A DNA stretch of 38,544 bases. Origin: Cyanobium sp. FGCU52. Lineage in GTDB: Bacteria; Cyanobacteriota; Cyanobacteriia; PCC-6307; Cyanobiaceae. The position numbers and the translations under genes are program-made. A model generated the notes under the pieces. It saw only the letters and a program-made list of their open reading frames with translations, searched no databases and had not been told where the DNA came from. Shown here piece after piece: positions 29,587-37,265 of this stretch. Each line of letters begins with the position of its first letter. The first letter of the stretch is position 1. The stretch is taken from positions 1-38,544 of the forward strand of contig JANWUS010000005.1 in NCBI GenBank assembly GCA_024958715.1. The letters run 5' to 3'.

Positions 29587-30753
29587 CTACGGCGCACCCC
29601 CCAGGGCCTCCAGCAGGGGCCCGCCCACCGGACCGGCGGCCCGGATGCGGCGGCCGCGGTCGAACATCACCGCTCCCACCGCCATGCCGCTCTCTCCGTG
29701 GCGGGCCAGGTAGTCGCGGCTGCGTTCCTCGATGCTGGCGGCCAGGCGCCGCCGCAGCTGCTCCGCCCGCCCGGGATCGGCCGCCTCCAGGCCGGCGAGG
29801 GCCGCCTCGACCGTGGGGGCGGCGTGCAGATCGGCCAGGGCTGCCCCCGAGAGACCCTCCAGGGCCGCCAGGGCCGTGAGCACCTCGGCCCGGCCGTCGG
29901 CCAGATGGTGGTGGGTGTGAAAGATGCCGCCCGCCAGCTTCACGAGCTTGCCCTGCACCCCGAACAGCAGCAGCCGCCGCACACCGTGCTGGGCGGCGGC
30001 CACCAGCAGCGGCCCGAGCCAGTTGCCGGCCTTGAGCAGGAGGGCGGGGGGCAGGCCGCAGCGGGGGGCGAGGTCGAGCCCGTTCTCGCCGATCACCAGC
30101 ACCAGATCGCCACCGAAGCCGGGGGCCGCCGCCCGGGCCGCCAGATCGGCCAGGGCGAGGCCGAGCTGATCGGGATCGGCACCGGCCTGCACCTCGGCCC
30201 GGGTGCCGATCAGGGCCAGACCGTCCACCACGCCGAAGGCGGGATTGCTGGTGCGCTCGGCCAGCACCCGGCCGGCCGGCAGCACAACCTTCAGCCGCAG
30301 CCCGCGGCCGGGCGGCAGCAGGGGGCGCAGGTTGGCCTGCAGCAGGCGGCGGGCGTAGTCCGAAAGGCAGGCGTCGCGGCTGCCGGCCAGCACCCCCACC
30401 CCCTCGCCCGCCTCGATCAGCAGGGGGGCGGCCCCGTCGTCGGCCGCCGGGGGGTCCTGCCAGCGGGCGAGCACCCACACCACCAGCCCGCGGGTGAGAT
30501 CGAGCCGATCGCCCGGATCGCACACCGCCTCGCCCAGTGCCCAGCCCTCCGCCAGAAGCGCCGCCGCCCGCACCGCCACCGGCCGCGGGCCGGGCGGCTC
30601 CAGCAGTTCGAGCGGGCGCTGGGGATCGAAGGGCTCCCCGAGCAGGGCGCCCAGGGCGGCCCTTGCGGCCGCGACCACCCACACCGGCAGGGTGTACCCG
30701 GCAGGCCTGCGATCAGCCGGCGTCGTCGGCTCGTTCGGGGCGGAAACGTCCAT
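29587..30753 (-). CDS. cbiD: Cobalt-precorrin-5B (C1)-methyltransferase
   Basis: CbiD methylates C-1 of the corrin ring in the anaerobic (early cobalt) route to cobalamin, or pseudocobalamin in this group. The 388-residue protein starts with a non-conserved stretch and then [21 protein letters not shown], the cyanobacterial form of the CbiD N-terminal motif. Later hallmarks are [15 protein letters not shown] and [23 protein letters not shown]. The ATG at 30753 is the last good start before the motif. It lies 25 bp upstream of guaA on the same strand and is divergent from the aminotransferase gene. Confidence 0.92.
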   Translation of the reverse strand: MDVSAPNEPTTPADRRPAGYTLPVWVVAAARAALGALLGEPFDPQRPLELLEPPGPRPVAVRAAALLAEGWALGEAVCDPGDRLDLTRGLVVWVLARWQDPPAADDGAAPLLIEAGEGVGVLAGSRDACLSDYARRLLQANLRPLLPPGRGLRLKVVLPAGRVLAERTSNPAFGVVDGLALIGTRAEVQAGADPDQLGLALADLAARAAAPGFGGDLVLVIGENGLDLAPRCGLPPALLLKAGNWLGPLLVAAAQHGVRRLLLFGVQGKLVKLAGGIFHTHHHLADGRAEVLTALAALEGLSGAALADLHAAPTVEAALAGLEAADPGRAEQLRRRLAASIEERSRDYLARHGESGMAVGAVMFDRGRRIRAAGPVGGPLLEALGGAP

Positions 30754-30847
30754 CGGCAGCAGGGATGCGGCAGGGCCGTTTTTTATGGTGGTCGATTGCG
30801 CTGCCGCCGCCCGGCCGGCACCGCTTGCCTTCCGTGCCGCTCCCACC
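30754..30847. promoter_or_regulatory. Divergent promoter region cbiD / aminotransferase
   Basis: The 94-bp gap must hold start signals for two divergent genes. A TTTTTTATGGT stretch at about 30779-30789 is the only AT-rich patch and is the likely core promoter area. No cobalamin riboswitch fits in this length. Confidence 0.35.
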
Positions 30848-31999
30848 ATGCAGGACAAGCTCACCCTGATGATCCCCGGCCCCACGCCGGTGCCGGAAAC
30901 GGTCCTGCAGGCGCTGGCGCGCCATCCGATCGGCCACCGCAGCGCCGACTTCCAGAAGATCGTCAAACGCACCACCGCGCAGCTGAAGTGGCTGCATCAG
31001 ACCAGCCACGACGTGCTGGTGATCACCGGCAGCGGCACGGCGGCGATGGAGGCCGGGATCGTGAACACCCTCAGCCGCGGCGACCGGGTGCTGTGCGGCG
31101 ACAACGGCAAGTTCGGCGAGCGCTGGGTGAAGGTGGCGAAGGCCTACGGCCTCGACGTGCAGGTGATCAAGGCGGAATGGGGGCAGCCGCTGGATCCTGA
31201 GGCCTTCCGCGCCGCCCTGGAGGCGGACACCGCCAAGGCGATCCGGGCCGTGATCCTCACCCACTCGGAAACCTCCACCGGGGTGATCAACGACCTGCAG
31301 ACGATCGCCGCTCACGTGCGCGCCCACGGCACGGCGCTCACGATCGCCGACTGCGTGACCAGCCTGGGGGCCACCGATGTGCCGATGGATGCCTGGGGCA
31401 TCGACGTGATCGGCTCCGGTTCCCAGAAGGGTTACATGATGCCGCCGGGCCTCAGCTTCGTGGCGATGAGCGAGCGGGCCTGGGCCGCCTATGAGCGCTC
31501 CGACCTGCCGAAGTTCTATCTGGATCTGGGCAAGTACCGCAAATCGGCCCACGCCGACAGCAATCCCTTCACCCCGGCCATCAACCTCTACTTCGCCCTC
31601 GAGGCGGCGCTCGAGATGATGGAGAAGGAGGGCCTGGAGGCGATCTTCGCCCGCCACGACCGCCATCGCCGGGCCACGATCGCCGCGATGAAGGCGATCG
31701 GCCTGCCCCTCTATGCCGCCGAGGGCCACGGCAGCCCGGCCATCACCGCGGTGGCGCCGGAGGGCATCGATGCCGAGAGCCTGCGCAAGAAGGTCAAGGA
31801 CCGCTTCGACATCCTGCTGGCCGGTGGTCAGGACCACCTCAAGGGCCATGTGTTCCGCATCGGCCACCTCGGCTTCGTCTGCGACCGCGACATCCTCACG
31901 GCCGTGGCGGCGATCGAGGCCACCCTGCAGGACCTGGGCCTGGCCAAGGCGGCCACCGGGGCCGGTGTGGCGGCGGCGGCAACGGAACTGTCGCGCTGA
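30848..31999 (+). CDS. PLP aminotransferase, serine/alanine-glyoxylate type
   Basis: This 383-residue class-V aminotransferase has the family start LMIPGPTPVPETVLQAL and HRSADFQ. Asp168 lies in TIADCVTSLGA, and the PLP Lys194 in GSGSQKGYMMPPG. Cyanobacterial members are annotated as serine- or alanine-glyoxylate aminotransferases of the photorespiratory pathway; older annotation calls them the soluble hydrogenase 42-kDa subunit, which is misleading. Substrate choice cannot be read from the sequence. The C-terminal 12 residues are Ala-rich and probably disordered. Confidence 0.9.
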   Translation: MQDKLTLMIPGPTPVPETVLQALARHPIGHRSADFQKIVKRTTAQLKWLHQTSHDVLVITGSGTAAMEAGIVNTLSRGDRVLCGDNGKFGERWVKVAKAYGLDVQVIKAEWGQPLDPEAFRAALEADTAKAIRAVILTHSETSTGVINDLQTIAAHVRAHGTALTIADCVTSLGATDVPMDAWGIDVIGSGSQKGYMMPPGLSFVAMSERAWAAYERSDLPKFYLDLGKYRKSAHADSNPFTPAINLYFALEAALEMMEKEGLEAIFARHDRHRRATIAAMKAIGLPLYAAEGHGSPAITAVAPEGIDAESLRKKVKDRFDILLAGGQDHLKGHVFRIGHLGFVCDRDILTAVAAIEATLQDLGLAKAATGAGVAAAATELSR

Positions 32000-32058
32000 G
32001 CTGGGATGGCAAGGCGGTGCAACCTCCCTAGGGTTCACAGCGAACGAAGTCCGCGACC

Positions 32059-32502
32059 ATGCGCCGCCCCCTGCTCGCCCTCACCTGCCTGCTCGCCCTG
32101 AGCGCCGCCGGCTGCCAGCAACAGGATCTGGCCCTCAAGGAACAGAAGACCGAAGCCAAGATCTGCACCCAGCTTGCCGCTGTGGGGGCGGCGCTGGATC
32201 AGGTGGGAGCTCTCCAGCCCACCTCCACGGTGGGCGAGGCGGTGGCGGCCGATCGGGCCCTGGCCAAAGCGCTCCGTTCCCTTGAAACGTCCGAACAGAC
32301 CCTTGAGAAGCTGCGCCTTAAGAACTTCCAGAATCAGTTGCGCACCTTCAAGGAGGATGTCGCCAGAGTGGCCAGCAGAAAGAACCAGACCATCGAACAG
32401 GCCGCCCAGCAGCTGAAAGCCAAAGCCGCGCCCGTGGTCGTCGCCCGTCGCCAGCTCTCCGCTGCCGTGAAGTGCGAGGAACCTGCAGCGGCCAAGCCCT
32501 GA
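32059..32502 (+). CDS. Small lipoprotein, helical
   Basis: The 147-residue protein has a clear lipoprotein signal: MRRP, hydrophobic LLALTCLLAL, and the lipobox SAAGC (Cys19). The mature part is helical and charged, with coiled-coil character at about 75-130 (LETSEQTLEKLRLKNFQNQL). One further Cys near the end (VKCEEP) may pair with Cys36 in KICTQ. No family is recognised. It is the last core gene before the tRNA-Gly junction. Confidence 0.82.
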   Translation: MRRPLLALTCLLALSAAGCQQQDLALKEQKTEAKICTQLAAVGAALDQVGALQPTSTVGEAVAADRALAKALRSLETSEQTLEKLRLKNFQNQLRTFKEDVARVASRKNQTIEQAAQQLKAKAAPVVVARRQLSAAVKCEEPAAAKP

Positions 32503-32559
32503 GACGACCGTCTGGAAGCCTCCGTCCGCAACGAGCGGACACCCATGACTCCAATGCGC

Positions 32560-32596
32560 CTAGCACCACCGCCTTCTTCGTCAGCCGTGGTGCTAG
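32560..32596. terminator. 10-bp stem hairpin between lipoprotein gene and tRNA-Gly
   Basis: CTAGCACCAC (32560-32569) pairs perfectly with GTGGTGCTAG (32587-32596) around a 17-nt loop. An upstream smaller stem (GTCCGC/GCGGAC, 32524-32540) lies 20 bases away. Position after the lipoprotein gene suits a terminator; the longer symmetric arms could also be a protein-binding site near the integration junction. Confidence 0.45.
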
Positions 32597-32687
32597 ATTC
32601 AATCAAATGGTGGTGATTGAGCATCTCCTCATTCGACTCCGATCGAATCCGCGAGATATCCAGCCCAATCAGCACAACTCCAACAAT

Positions 32688-32759
32688 GCGGGTGTAATTC
32701 AGTGGTAGAATGTCAGCTTCCCAAGCTGAACGTCGCCGGTTCGAATCCGGTCACCCGCT
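32688..32759 (+). tRNA. tRNA-Gly (anticodon CCC)
   Basis: A complete cloverleaf can be folded: acceptor GCGGGTG/CACCCGC, D-stem ATTC/GAAT, anticodon stem TCAGC/GCTGA with loop TTCCCAA (anticodon CCC), and a T-arm GCCGG-TTCGAAT-CCGGT with one G-T pair. The discriminator is T and no CCA is encoded. A tyrosine recombinase gene begins 126 bp downstream, so the 3' half is the likely attachment site of the element that follows. Confidence 0.95.
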
Positions 32760-32787
32760 TCTAGTCCAGGACTGAGAAATCCCCCAG

Positions 32788-32810
32788 AAAGCCAGTCTGG
32801 CACTGGCTTT
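32788..32810 (+). terminator. Hairpin downstream of tRNA-Gly
   Basis: AAAGCCAGT (32788-32796) pairs perfectly with ACTGGCTTT (32802-32810) around a 5-nt loop. It sits about 30 bases after the tRNA and ends in TTT. It may terminate the tRNA transcript or shield the integrase gene from read-through. A small palindrome AGTCC-A-GGACT lies at 32763-32773. Confidence 0.55.
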
Positions 32811-32862
32811 AAGGCTGCCAGCGGCTGACTGCTCCTGACAGGCCGTGCCAGGCTGTAGGGCC

Positions 32863-32886
32863 GACCTTCTCACAGACCTTCTCACA
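32863..32886 (+). repeat. Perfect tandem 12-bp repeat before the integrase start
   Basis: GACCTTCTCACA occurs twice head to tail (32863-32874 and 32875-32886). The last A is the first base of the integrase ATG. Direct repeats between attachment site and int are common binding sites for recombinase arm domains or Xis; here this is inference. Confidence 0.6.
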
Positions 32887-34130
32887 TGGCTGAGGCAGCC
32901 CCCTGGGAGATCGCCATCCGCGTCGAAACCGCTCACGCCTTGTCCCGCAAGGGATGTCCAAGGGGCTGGGCGCTCACAGAGCACCGAGGCTTCGCCAGGC
33001 TCAACATCACCGCCAAAGCGGGCGGCGGCAAGCGGCGTCAGATACAACTTCCGATCCCCTGGCACTTCGACAACGCCAAGAAGATTGGGGCAGCTGTTTG
33101 CAAGATCTATGACGACTTCAGCAGCGGAATAGAGCCAGAACAGGCAGCAAAGACAATCACCTATACATCAGGAAGCGAATCAGATGCCAGGACTGCTGAC
33201 ACCCAAAAGGCAAATCCTGAGCAACAAACAAACTGGAATGCGCTGATCGAACGGTACCGCGAGTACAAAATCCGCACTGGCGAGATCAAGGAGTCGACCT
33301 GGACCAGGGTGCATCGCCACCACATGAAGCATGTGCTGGATGCCTTCGACAGCCGTCAGCCGCCCCAAAGCGCCACCCAGCTGCTCGATCGGCTCACCCT
33401 GCACTGGGCCGACAAGCCCGGCGGTCGCACCCGGCAGATTCAGATGCAGGCCACCTCTGCCTTGCTCCGCTGGGCGGTGGCCCAGGGCGAACTCGCAGCA
33501 GCCAGGTGGGAGCCGCCAACCGACCTGAGCTCCTTCGTGGGGCGGTCACGCTCCGCGAAAGCGATCACCACCCCCCTCGAAGTGGGCCACATCCTGGCGT
33601 TGGTACGGGCCCTGCCCGACCCGCGTTGGCGACTCGCTTTCCAGCTGATGGCCGCCTATGGATTGCGCCCCGAGGAGCTCCAGCACCTGCAGCTGCGCGA
33701 TGGGCGCCTGTGGTGCACCTATGAAAAGGTGGCCTCCCGCGGCAAGACCAAGCCTCGAGCCCTGCGTCTCCTGCCCTGCGATGACTGGGCAGCGAACTGG
33801 AAGCTGGCCGACCAGTTCTGCCCTGCCGATCTCCCTCCGATGCGTTCCGGCTTCTGCGGCAACGACATCAGGCAGTACCTGCACCGGCGCCCTCTCTGGA
33901 ACCAGCTGCGGCAGGAGTACGAAGCCAAGGGCGAGAAGCTCGTGCCCTACTCCTGCCGGCACGGCTACGCCCACCGCGCCCACGTGATCTGTGACCTACC
34001 ACCCAAGGTGGTGGCCGCGGCCATGGGCCACAGCGTCCAGACCCACCTGGCGGCCTACAGCCGCTGGTGCGGGGATGACGTGGTGGATGACGCCTTCACC
34101 AAGGCGGAGCAACGGCTTCTCGCGTCCTGA
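32886..34130 (+). CDS. int: Tyrosine recombinase / integrase
   Basis: The 414-residue protein is a phage-type site-specific recombinase. An N-terminal arm-binding part (about 1-90) precedes a core-binding SAM-like domain (about 115-205, NALIERYREYKIRTGEIKES). The catalytic domain (about 228-414) has Arg261 in YGLRPEEL, a Lys in the KVASRGKTKPR beta-hairpin, Arg358 in PYSCRHGYAHRAH, His382 in MGHSVQTH and the nucleophile Tyr391 in AAYSRW. The usual His before the second Arg is Tyr355 here. All key residues are present, so the enzyme looks functional. It follows tRNA-Gly in the same direction, as in many tRNA-integrated elements. The start is ATG 32886. Confidence 0.93.
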   Translation: MAEAAPWEIAIRVETAHALSRKGCPRGWALTEHRGFARLNITAKAGGGKRRQIQLPIPWHFDNAKKIGAAVCKIYDDFSSGIEPEQAAKTITYTSGSESDARTADTQKANPEQQTNWNALIERYREYKIRTGEIKESTWTRVHRHHMKHVLDAFDSRQPPQSATQLLDRLTLHWADKPGGRTRQIQMQATSALLRWAVAQGELAAARWEPPTDLSSFVGRSRSAKAITTPLEVGHILALVRALPDPRWRLAFQLMAAYGLRPEELQHLQLRDGRLWCTYEKVASRGKTKPRALRLLPCDDWAANWKLADQFCPADLPPMRSGFCGNDIRQYLHRRPLWNQLRQEYEAKGEKLVPYSCRHGYAHRAHVICDLPPKVVAAAMGHSVQTHLAAYSRWCGDDVVDDAFTKAEQRLLAS

Positions 34131-34336
34131 GGCCGACTGGTCAGAAACCCGTGACCGCTGGCTGGCCCTGCTGCCCATGACAGGTGGCGCTCAGCGAGCC
34201 ATCTTTGGGGCGGCTTCATGGCGAATGGTTCGCCTGCCACATCGACGCCGCTCCCGCAGACCTACAGTTCAGGGCCCACGAGGCCAGCTGCTTCATGGCC
34301 CTGCTCACCCCCCGCCAAAATCCAGCAGACCAGGGC

Positions 34337-34516
34337 ATGCCCGAGGTCTCCTCCCAAGAGACGCGTCTGACGTCTGAGAATCTGGCCTGGGTGGATGAGA
34401 AGATCAAGGAGCCCGGTTGGGCCAAGCAATTCCTGATCTCGGCTGGTCTCCTCGATTCCAAGGGTCACTGGAATCCCTCCTATTGGCCTGAAGATGGTGA
34501 AGCCGGTTCGAAATAG
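34337..34516 (+). CDS. Small ORF, candidate antitoxin
   Basis: The 59-residue product has no recognised family. It is mostly helical and charged (TSENLAWVDEKIKEPGWAKQ, then FLISAGLLDSKGHWNPSYW). The same frame is open back to 34184 with alternative starts GTG 34184 and ATG 34295; the start used is uncertain. An upstream piece of the frame reads LHGEWF, recalling the end of GIY-YIG/Mug113-type domains, and may be a relic. The 3' end overlaps the next gene by 23 bp. Size, order and overlap resemble antitoxins that precede their toxin, which is the only basis for the name. Confidence 0.55.
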   Translation: MPEVSSQETRLTSENLAWVDEKIKEPGWAKQFLISAGLLDSKGHWNPSYWPEDGEAGSK

Positions 34517-35090
34517 CCTCGGCCCCCTTCTTCTCCACCACGGCTGCGATCGATCCCTTGCGGACCTTGTCCTCGAAGGCAAGACCTCACCGATTCCAAG
34601 CGAGAACAAATACGACTGGCTTGGGCCCGGGATCTACTTCTGGGTCGACAGCCCCTCCCGCGCCATGACCTGGGCTAGAGAGAAACAACAAAAAAAGCCA
34701 GAAGAGATGACTGAGCCTTCTGTCTTGGGTGCCTTCGCTTACCCAGGCTATTGCCTCAATCTGACGGACTATGGGGCCCTGGAGGAATTACAGGTTGCCT
34801 ATGAGAAGGTCAAGCTCGTGATCGAAAGCGAGGGCGGCAAGCTTCCATCAAACGGCGCCATGGAGGACGGCATCTATCTCTACCGGCCTCTCGATTGCCT
34901 CGTCATCAAGATGGTTCACAAGCTCAGGGAAGAGAGCGGCCTCGATGCCTATGACAGTGTCTACGGCATCTTCGTAGAAGGCCAAGACCTCTTTCCTGGA
35001 TCAGGCTTCAAGGCAAAGAGTCACGCTCAGATTGCCATTCGCAATCCAGAATGCATTGCCGGCTACTTCCGAGTTCCTGGTTTCACTTAG
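34494..35090 (+). CDS. ADP-ribosyltransferase-like protein, candidate toxin
   Basis: The 198-residue protein shows a pattern like small bacterial ART/DUF3990-type proteins: LLLHHGCD (His15/16-Gly17), a Ser-x-Asn motif (36-38) and YDWLGPGIYFWVDSP (40-54, Tyr48), followed by a helix with RAMTWA. Near the end, SHAQIAIRNPECIAGYF (176-192) sits where ARTs carry their third catalytic motif. Gln179 or Glu186 could fill the usual Glu position, so an H-Y-[Q/E] clade is suggested. In such enzymes NAD+ is used to modify a protein or nucleic acid. The close overlap with a small upstream ORF and its place in a mobile element suggest a toxin or defence role. The fold call is from motifs by eye and needs a structure-based test. 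Confidence 0.65.
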   Translation: MVKPVRNSLGPLLLHHGCDRSLADLVLEGKTSPIPSENKYDWLGPGIYFWVDSPSRAMTWAREKQQKKPEEMTEPSVLGAFAYPGYCLNLTDYGALEELQVAYEKVKLVIESEGGKLPSNGAMEDGIYLYRPLDCLVIKMVHKLREESGLDAYDSVYGIFVEGQDLFPGSGFKAKSHAQIAIRNPECIAGYFRVPGFT

Positions 35091-35116
35091 GCTTCCATTT
35101 CTTTCCTTGCGCAACC

Positions 35117-35362
35117 TCAGAAGCGCAAGTGCCTGCGGCTCCAGCCGGTGATCGTGGATTCCACGTTCTCCAGGTGCCACTGCAGGGGCCCCCTGCCCTG
35201 GGTGCAGCCCCAGCGTCGGTAGTGCTTACCTGGTTGCAGCACCCCTCGCAGCCGCAGCTGGCGGAGGGTTTCGCGGCTCATGCCCAGCGCTGTACAAGCT
35301 TCTGCTGTTGTTACCCAGACCCTCTCGCGACCTGATGCTGTTGGTGCGGCCTGACTTTCCAT
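35117..35362 (-). CDS. Small HTH protein, AlpA/excisionase-like
   Basis: The 81-residue protein carries a winged-helix-like DNA-binding part: VWVTTAEACTALGMSRETLRQ (16-36) as helix-turn-helix, then LRLRGVLQPGKHYRRW. This resembles MerR-superfamily excisionases and AlpA regulators, which bend DNA for excision or control int. The ATG overlaps the stop of the BRO-N gene (TGATG). It ends 26 bp from the convergent ART-like gene. A recombination directionality role fits the element but is inferred. Confidence 0.75.
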   Translation of the reverse strand: MESQAAPTASGRERVWVTTAEACTALGMSRETLRQLRLRGVLQPGKHYRRWGCTQGRGPLQWHLENVESTITGWSRRHLRF

Positions 35363-36132
35363 CAGACCAGCTCCCGCAGGATTTCCACCACGGCGGGATT
35401 CCAGAGAATCTGGTATCCGCTATGTCCATGGCGGCAGTAGGGCATGGCCTCGGCCCACTCCTGACCCCGTTGCGTCAGTTCCCACTCGTCGCGGGCATTG
35501 CGGATCTGCAAACCGCAGGCCGCCAGGTGCTGGTTCATCACCCGGGCCGACATTCCCACCTTCCGGCCCAGCTGAGTGGCATTCAGCGAACAGATTGGAT
35601 CTTCGGCAGCAGGCAAGGCACGGCGCAGGGTCTCCACTGCCAGGCCAGTGTTCTCCTGGATGCAGTTGAGGGTGGCAGCCATGGCGATGCCGGCTTTCAC
35701 GCCCGGCAGTCGCGCGATGGCTTGGCCGATCAGCAGAAGAGCGCCGACGCTGTCCTGCTTCTCGGAGGGCAACGATGCCGGTGTGGTGACGGTGCCTGCC
35801 GCGGTGTAGCTCCCTGTCCGGCGGATTGCCGGCAGCACCTCGTGAGTCACCCAGCGCTTGAATCGGTGTGCCTCCTTCTTGCGACTGCCCAGCACCAGGT
35901 TGTACATCCCTGGCTCATTCACGATCGTCATGACCTGCTCGCCCCCAGGGGTGTGAATTGAACTCACACCCTTCTCATCGTCATCAAGCCGCTCCAAGGC
36001 CTTGCGGTCGAGGCCGAGCGAGGCAAGCAGATCAGCTGCCACGAACCAAGGATCACCCAGCTCATCGCTGATGACCCTGATCTGGCGACCCTCGTACTCA
36101 AAGGGCACGAGGGAATACGTGTTGTTGTTCAT
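35362..36132 (-). CDS. BRO-N antirepressor family protein
   Basis: The 256-residue protein has an N-terminal BRO-N domain (about 8-108), with WFVAADLLASLGLDRKAL and the hallmark segment VNEPGMYNLVLGSRKKEAHR followed by FKRWVTHEVLPAIRRTGSY. A linker and a hydrophobic helix region follow. The C-terminal domain (about 180-256, LNATQLGRKVGMSARVMNQ, WELTQRGQEWAEAM) is an HTH-like module common in phage antirepressors. Such proteins bind DNA or repressors and switch prophages and mobile elements. It overlaps the membrane-protein gene upstream by 4 bp and the HTH gene downstream. Confidence 0.88.
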   Translation of the reverse strand: MNNNTYSLVPFEYEGRQIRVISDELGDPWFVAADLLASLGLDRKALERLDDDEKGVSSIHTPGGEQVMTIVNEPGMYNLVLGSRKKEAHRFKRWVTHEVLPAIRRTGSYTAAGTVTTPASLPSEKQDSVGALLLIGQAIARLPGVKAGIAMAATLNCIQENTGLAVETLRRALPAAEDPICSLNATQLGRKVGMSARVMNQHLAACGLQIRNARDEWELTQRGQEWAEAMPYCRHGHSGYQILWNPAVVEILRELV

Positions 36133-36446
36133 CGGTCTGAAATCGGTGCGGCAGTGAGAGGCCCGTTGAGGGCCGAGTTGGGATCGGGATCGAGGTGGAA
36201 TTGGCTGGGGACGGTGGCCGGTGACAACCTGGGAGGCACGGGCCCAGCGAGCGTCAGCAGCAAGGTGGCGAGCTGAAACGCCAGCCCCAGCAGCACCAAG
36301 CCGCGCAAGCAAGCCAGGCTGGAGGCCGTGACCATGACGGTGGTGGGCCGGCGGGTGCGGCAGAAGGCAGGCAGCTGGGGATCGAGCCGGTGAAGGGGCC
36401 TGCCCTTCCAGGCCCCGGCGTTCTGGTCCTGACGATCGAGTGGCAT
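36129..36446 (-). CDS. Hypothetical single-pass membrane protein
   Basis: The 105-residue product has a basic N-terminal half, one membrane helix (about 45-68, LRGLVLLGLAFQLATLLLTL) and a Pro-rich tail. No family is recognised. Its ATG overlaps the ssb stop (TGATG) and its stop overlaps the BRO-N start (ATGA). The overlaps on both sides argue that it is a real gene, although its composition alone would not prove it. Confidence 0.6.
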   Translation of the reverse strand: MPLDRQDQNAGAWKGRPLHRLDPQLPAFCRTRRPTTVMVTASSLACLRGLVLLGLAFQLATLLLTLAGPVPPRLSPATVPSQFHLDPDPNSALNGPLTAAPISDR

Positions 36447-37036
36447 CAGAACAACTCCTCGTCGTCGTCTTCGCCGTCCGCCGCCCAACCGCTGGCTGCC
36501 GCAGCGCCAGTGGTGGTGTAGCCCTCGACCTCCTCAAACCCATCGGTGGGATCCACCTGCTCGTAGGGCACGAACTGCACGACCTGGACGGCGCGGGGCT
36601 GGAAGGTCATGCCGCAGCCGTTCTCTCCGTCCCAGTCGTAGATGTCGAAGGCGACGATCACCTTCGAGCCGTTGCCGATGGCGGCCCCATCCCAGGGCTG
36701 CTTCTTGGCATCGACGATGCGAGGCCCCTCGGACAGCGAGCCATCGCGCCGCTGAAACTGCGGCACCTTGAAGCGCACCACGGTGATCTCGCTCGGCTTC
36801 TCCTTGTCGGGCTTCCAGGGGAAACCCTTCTCGGCGCGGCGCTTGCGGCTGCCGTGCAGGGCGATGAATTGATCCTCCATCGCCAGCAGGAAGGACTGGG
36901 CCTTCTCGTCGCTGTTGGGCAGGAGCAAGTCGGCCGTCCAGGCCTTGGGTTTGCTCTTATCGAGCTGGTGCCTGGGGGTGATCAGGTGGGCCCAGCGCAC
37001 TTCGGCGAGGGGGGTACGAAAAATGTCCTTAGCCAT
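36446..37036 (-). CDS. Phage-type single-stranded DNA-binding protein
   Basis: The 196-residue protein resembles the DUF2815/T7 gp2.5-like ssDNA-binding group. A beta-rich OB-type body includes VRWAHLITPRHQ, KAWTADLLLP, GPRIVDAKKQPWDG, IGNGSKVIVAFDIY and MTFQPRAVQVVQFVPYE. The C-terminal tail is strongly acidic and ends in Phe (ADGEDDDEELF), the arrangement by which gp2.5 and SSB proteins recruit replication partners. The start at 37036 (MAKDIFRTP) matches the body; a longer frame upstream overlaps the previous gene. Recombination or replication of the element is the likely role. Confidence 0.75.
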   Translation of the reverse strand: MAKDIFRTPLAEVRWAHLITPRHQLDKSKPKAWTADLLLPNSDEKAQSFLLAMEDQFIALHGSRKRRAEKGFPWKPDKEKPSEITVVRFKVPQFQRRDGSLSEGPRIVDAKKQPWDGAAIGNGSKVIVAFDIYDWDGENGCGMTFQPRAVQVVQFVPYEQVDPTDGFEEVEGYTTTGAAAASGWAADGEDDDEELF

Positions 37037-37265
37037 GGGTTGGATCGGGGTGAACGGTTGAAAGGGGCTGTTGATCGAAGGGAGGCAGGGGCGGCAGACC
37101 AAAGCGCTCACGCAGCAGGTGATGCACCGCTCCACTGGCGGAGAGGTTGTGGCGCTCCATCACCTCGCGGACCCGCAGGTACACATCGGTGCGCACCTGG
37201 GTCTGGATGAAGTGGCGACCGGCCTGGGAGCGGGGCTGCTCGCCGTAGCGACGAAGTCCTTTCAT
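37029..37265 (-). CDS. Small ribbon-helix-helix-like protein
   Basis: The 78-residue protein has a short beta-strand plus two helices: FIQTQVRTDVYLRVREVMER (19-38), then HNLSASGAVHHLLRERF (39-55). This fits the Arc/CopG ribbon-helix-helix fold found in repressors and antitoxins. A Pro-rich tail follows. The start overlaps the stop of the upstream gene (ATGA) and the end overlaps the start of the ssDNA-binding protein gene by 8 bp. It could be the operon's autoregulator. Confidence 0.72.
   Translation of the reverse strand: MKGLRRYGEQPRSQAGRHFIQTQVRTDVYLRVREVMERHNLSASGAVHHLLRERFGLPPLPPFDQQPLSTVHPDPTHG

Noticed and set aside
34502-34512. 11-bp copy of the tRNA-Gly T-loop sequence (GCCGGTTCGAA) as a possible second attachment site
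   Set aside because: The match is short, stops at the next base, and lies inside the start of the ART-like gene; chance is not excluded in DNA this GC-rich. It is worth only a note.
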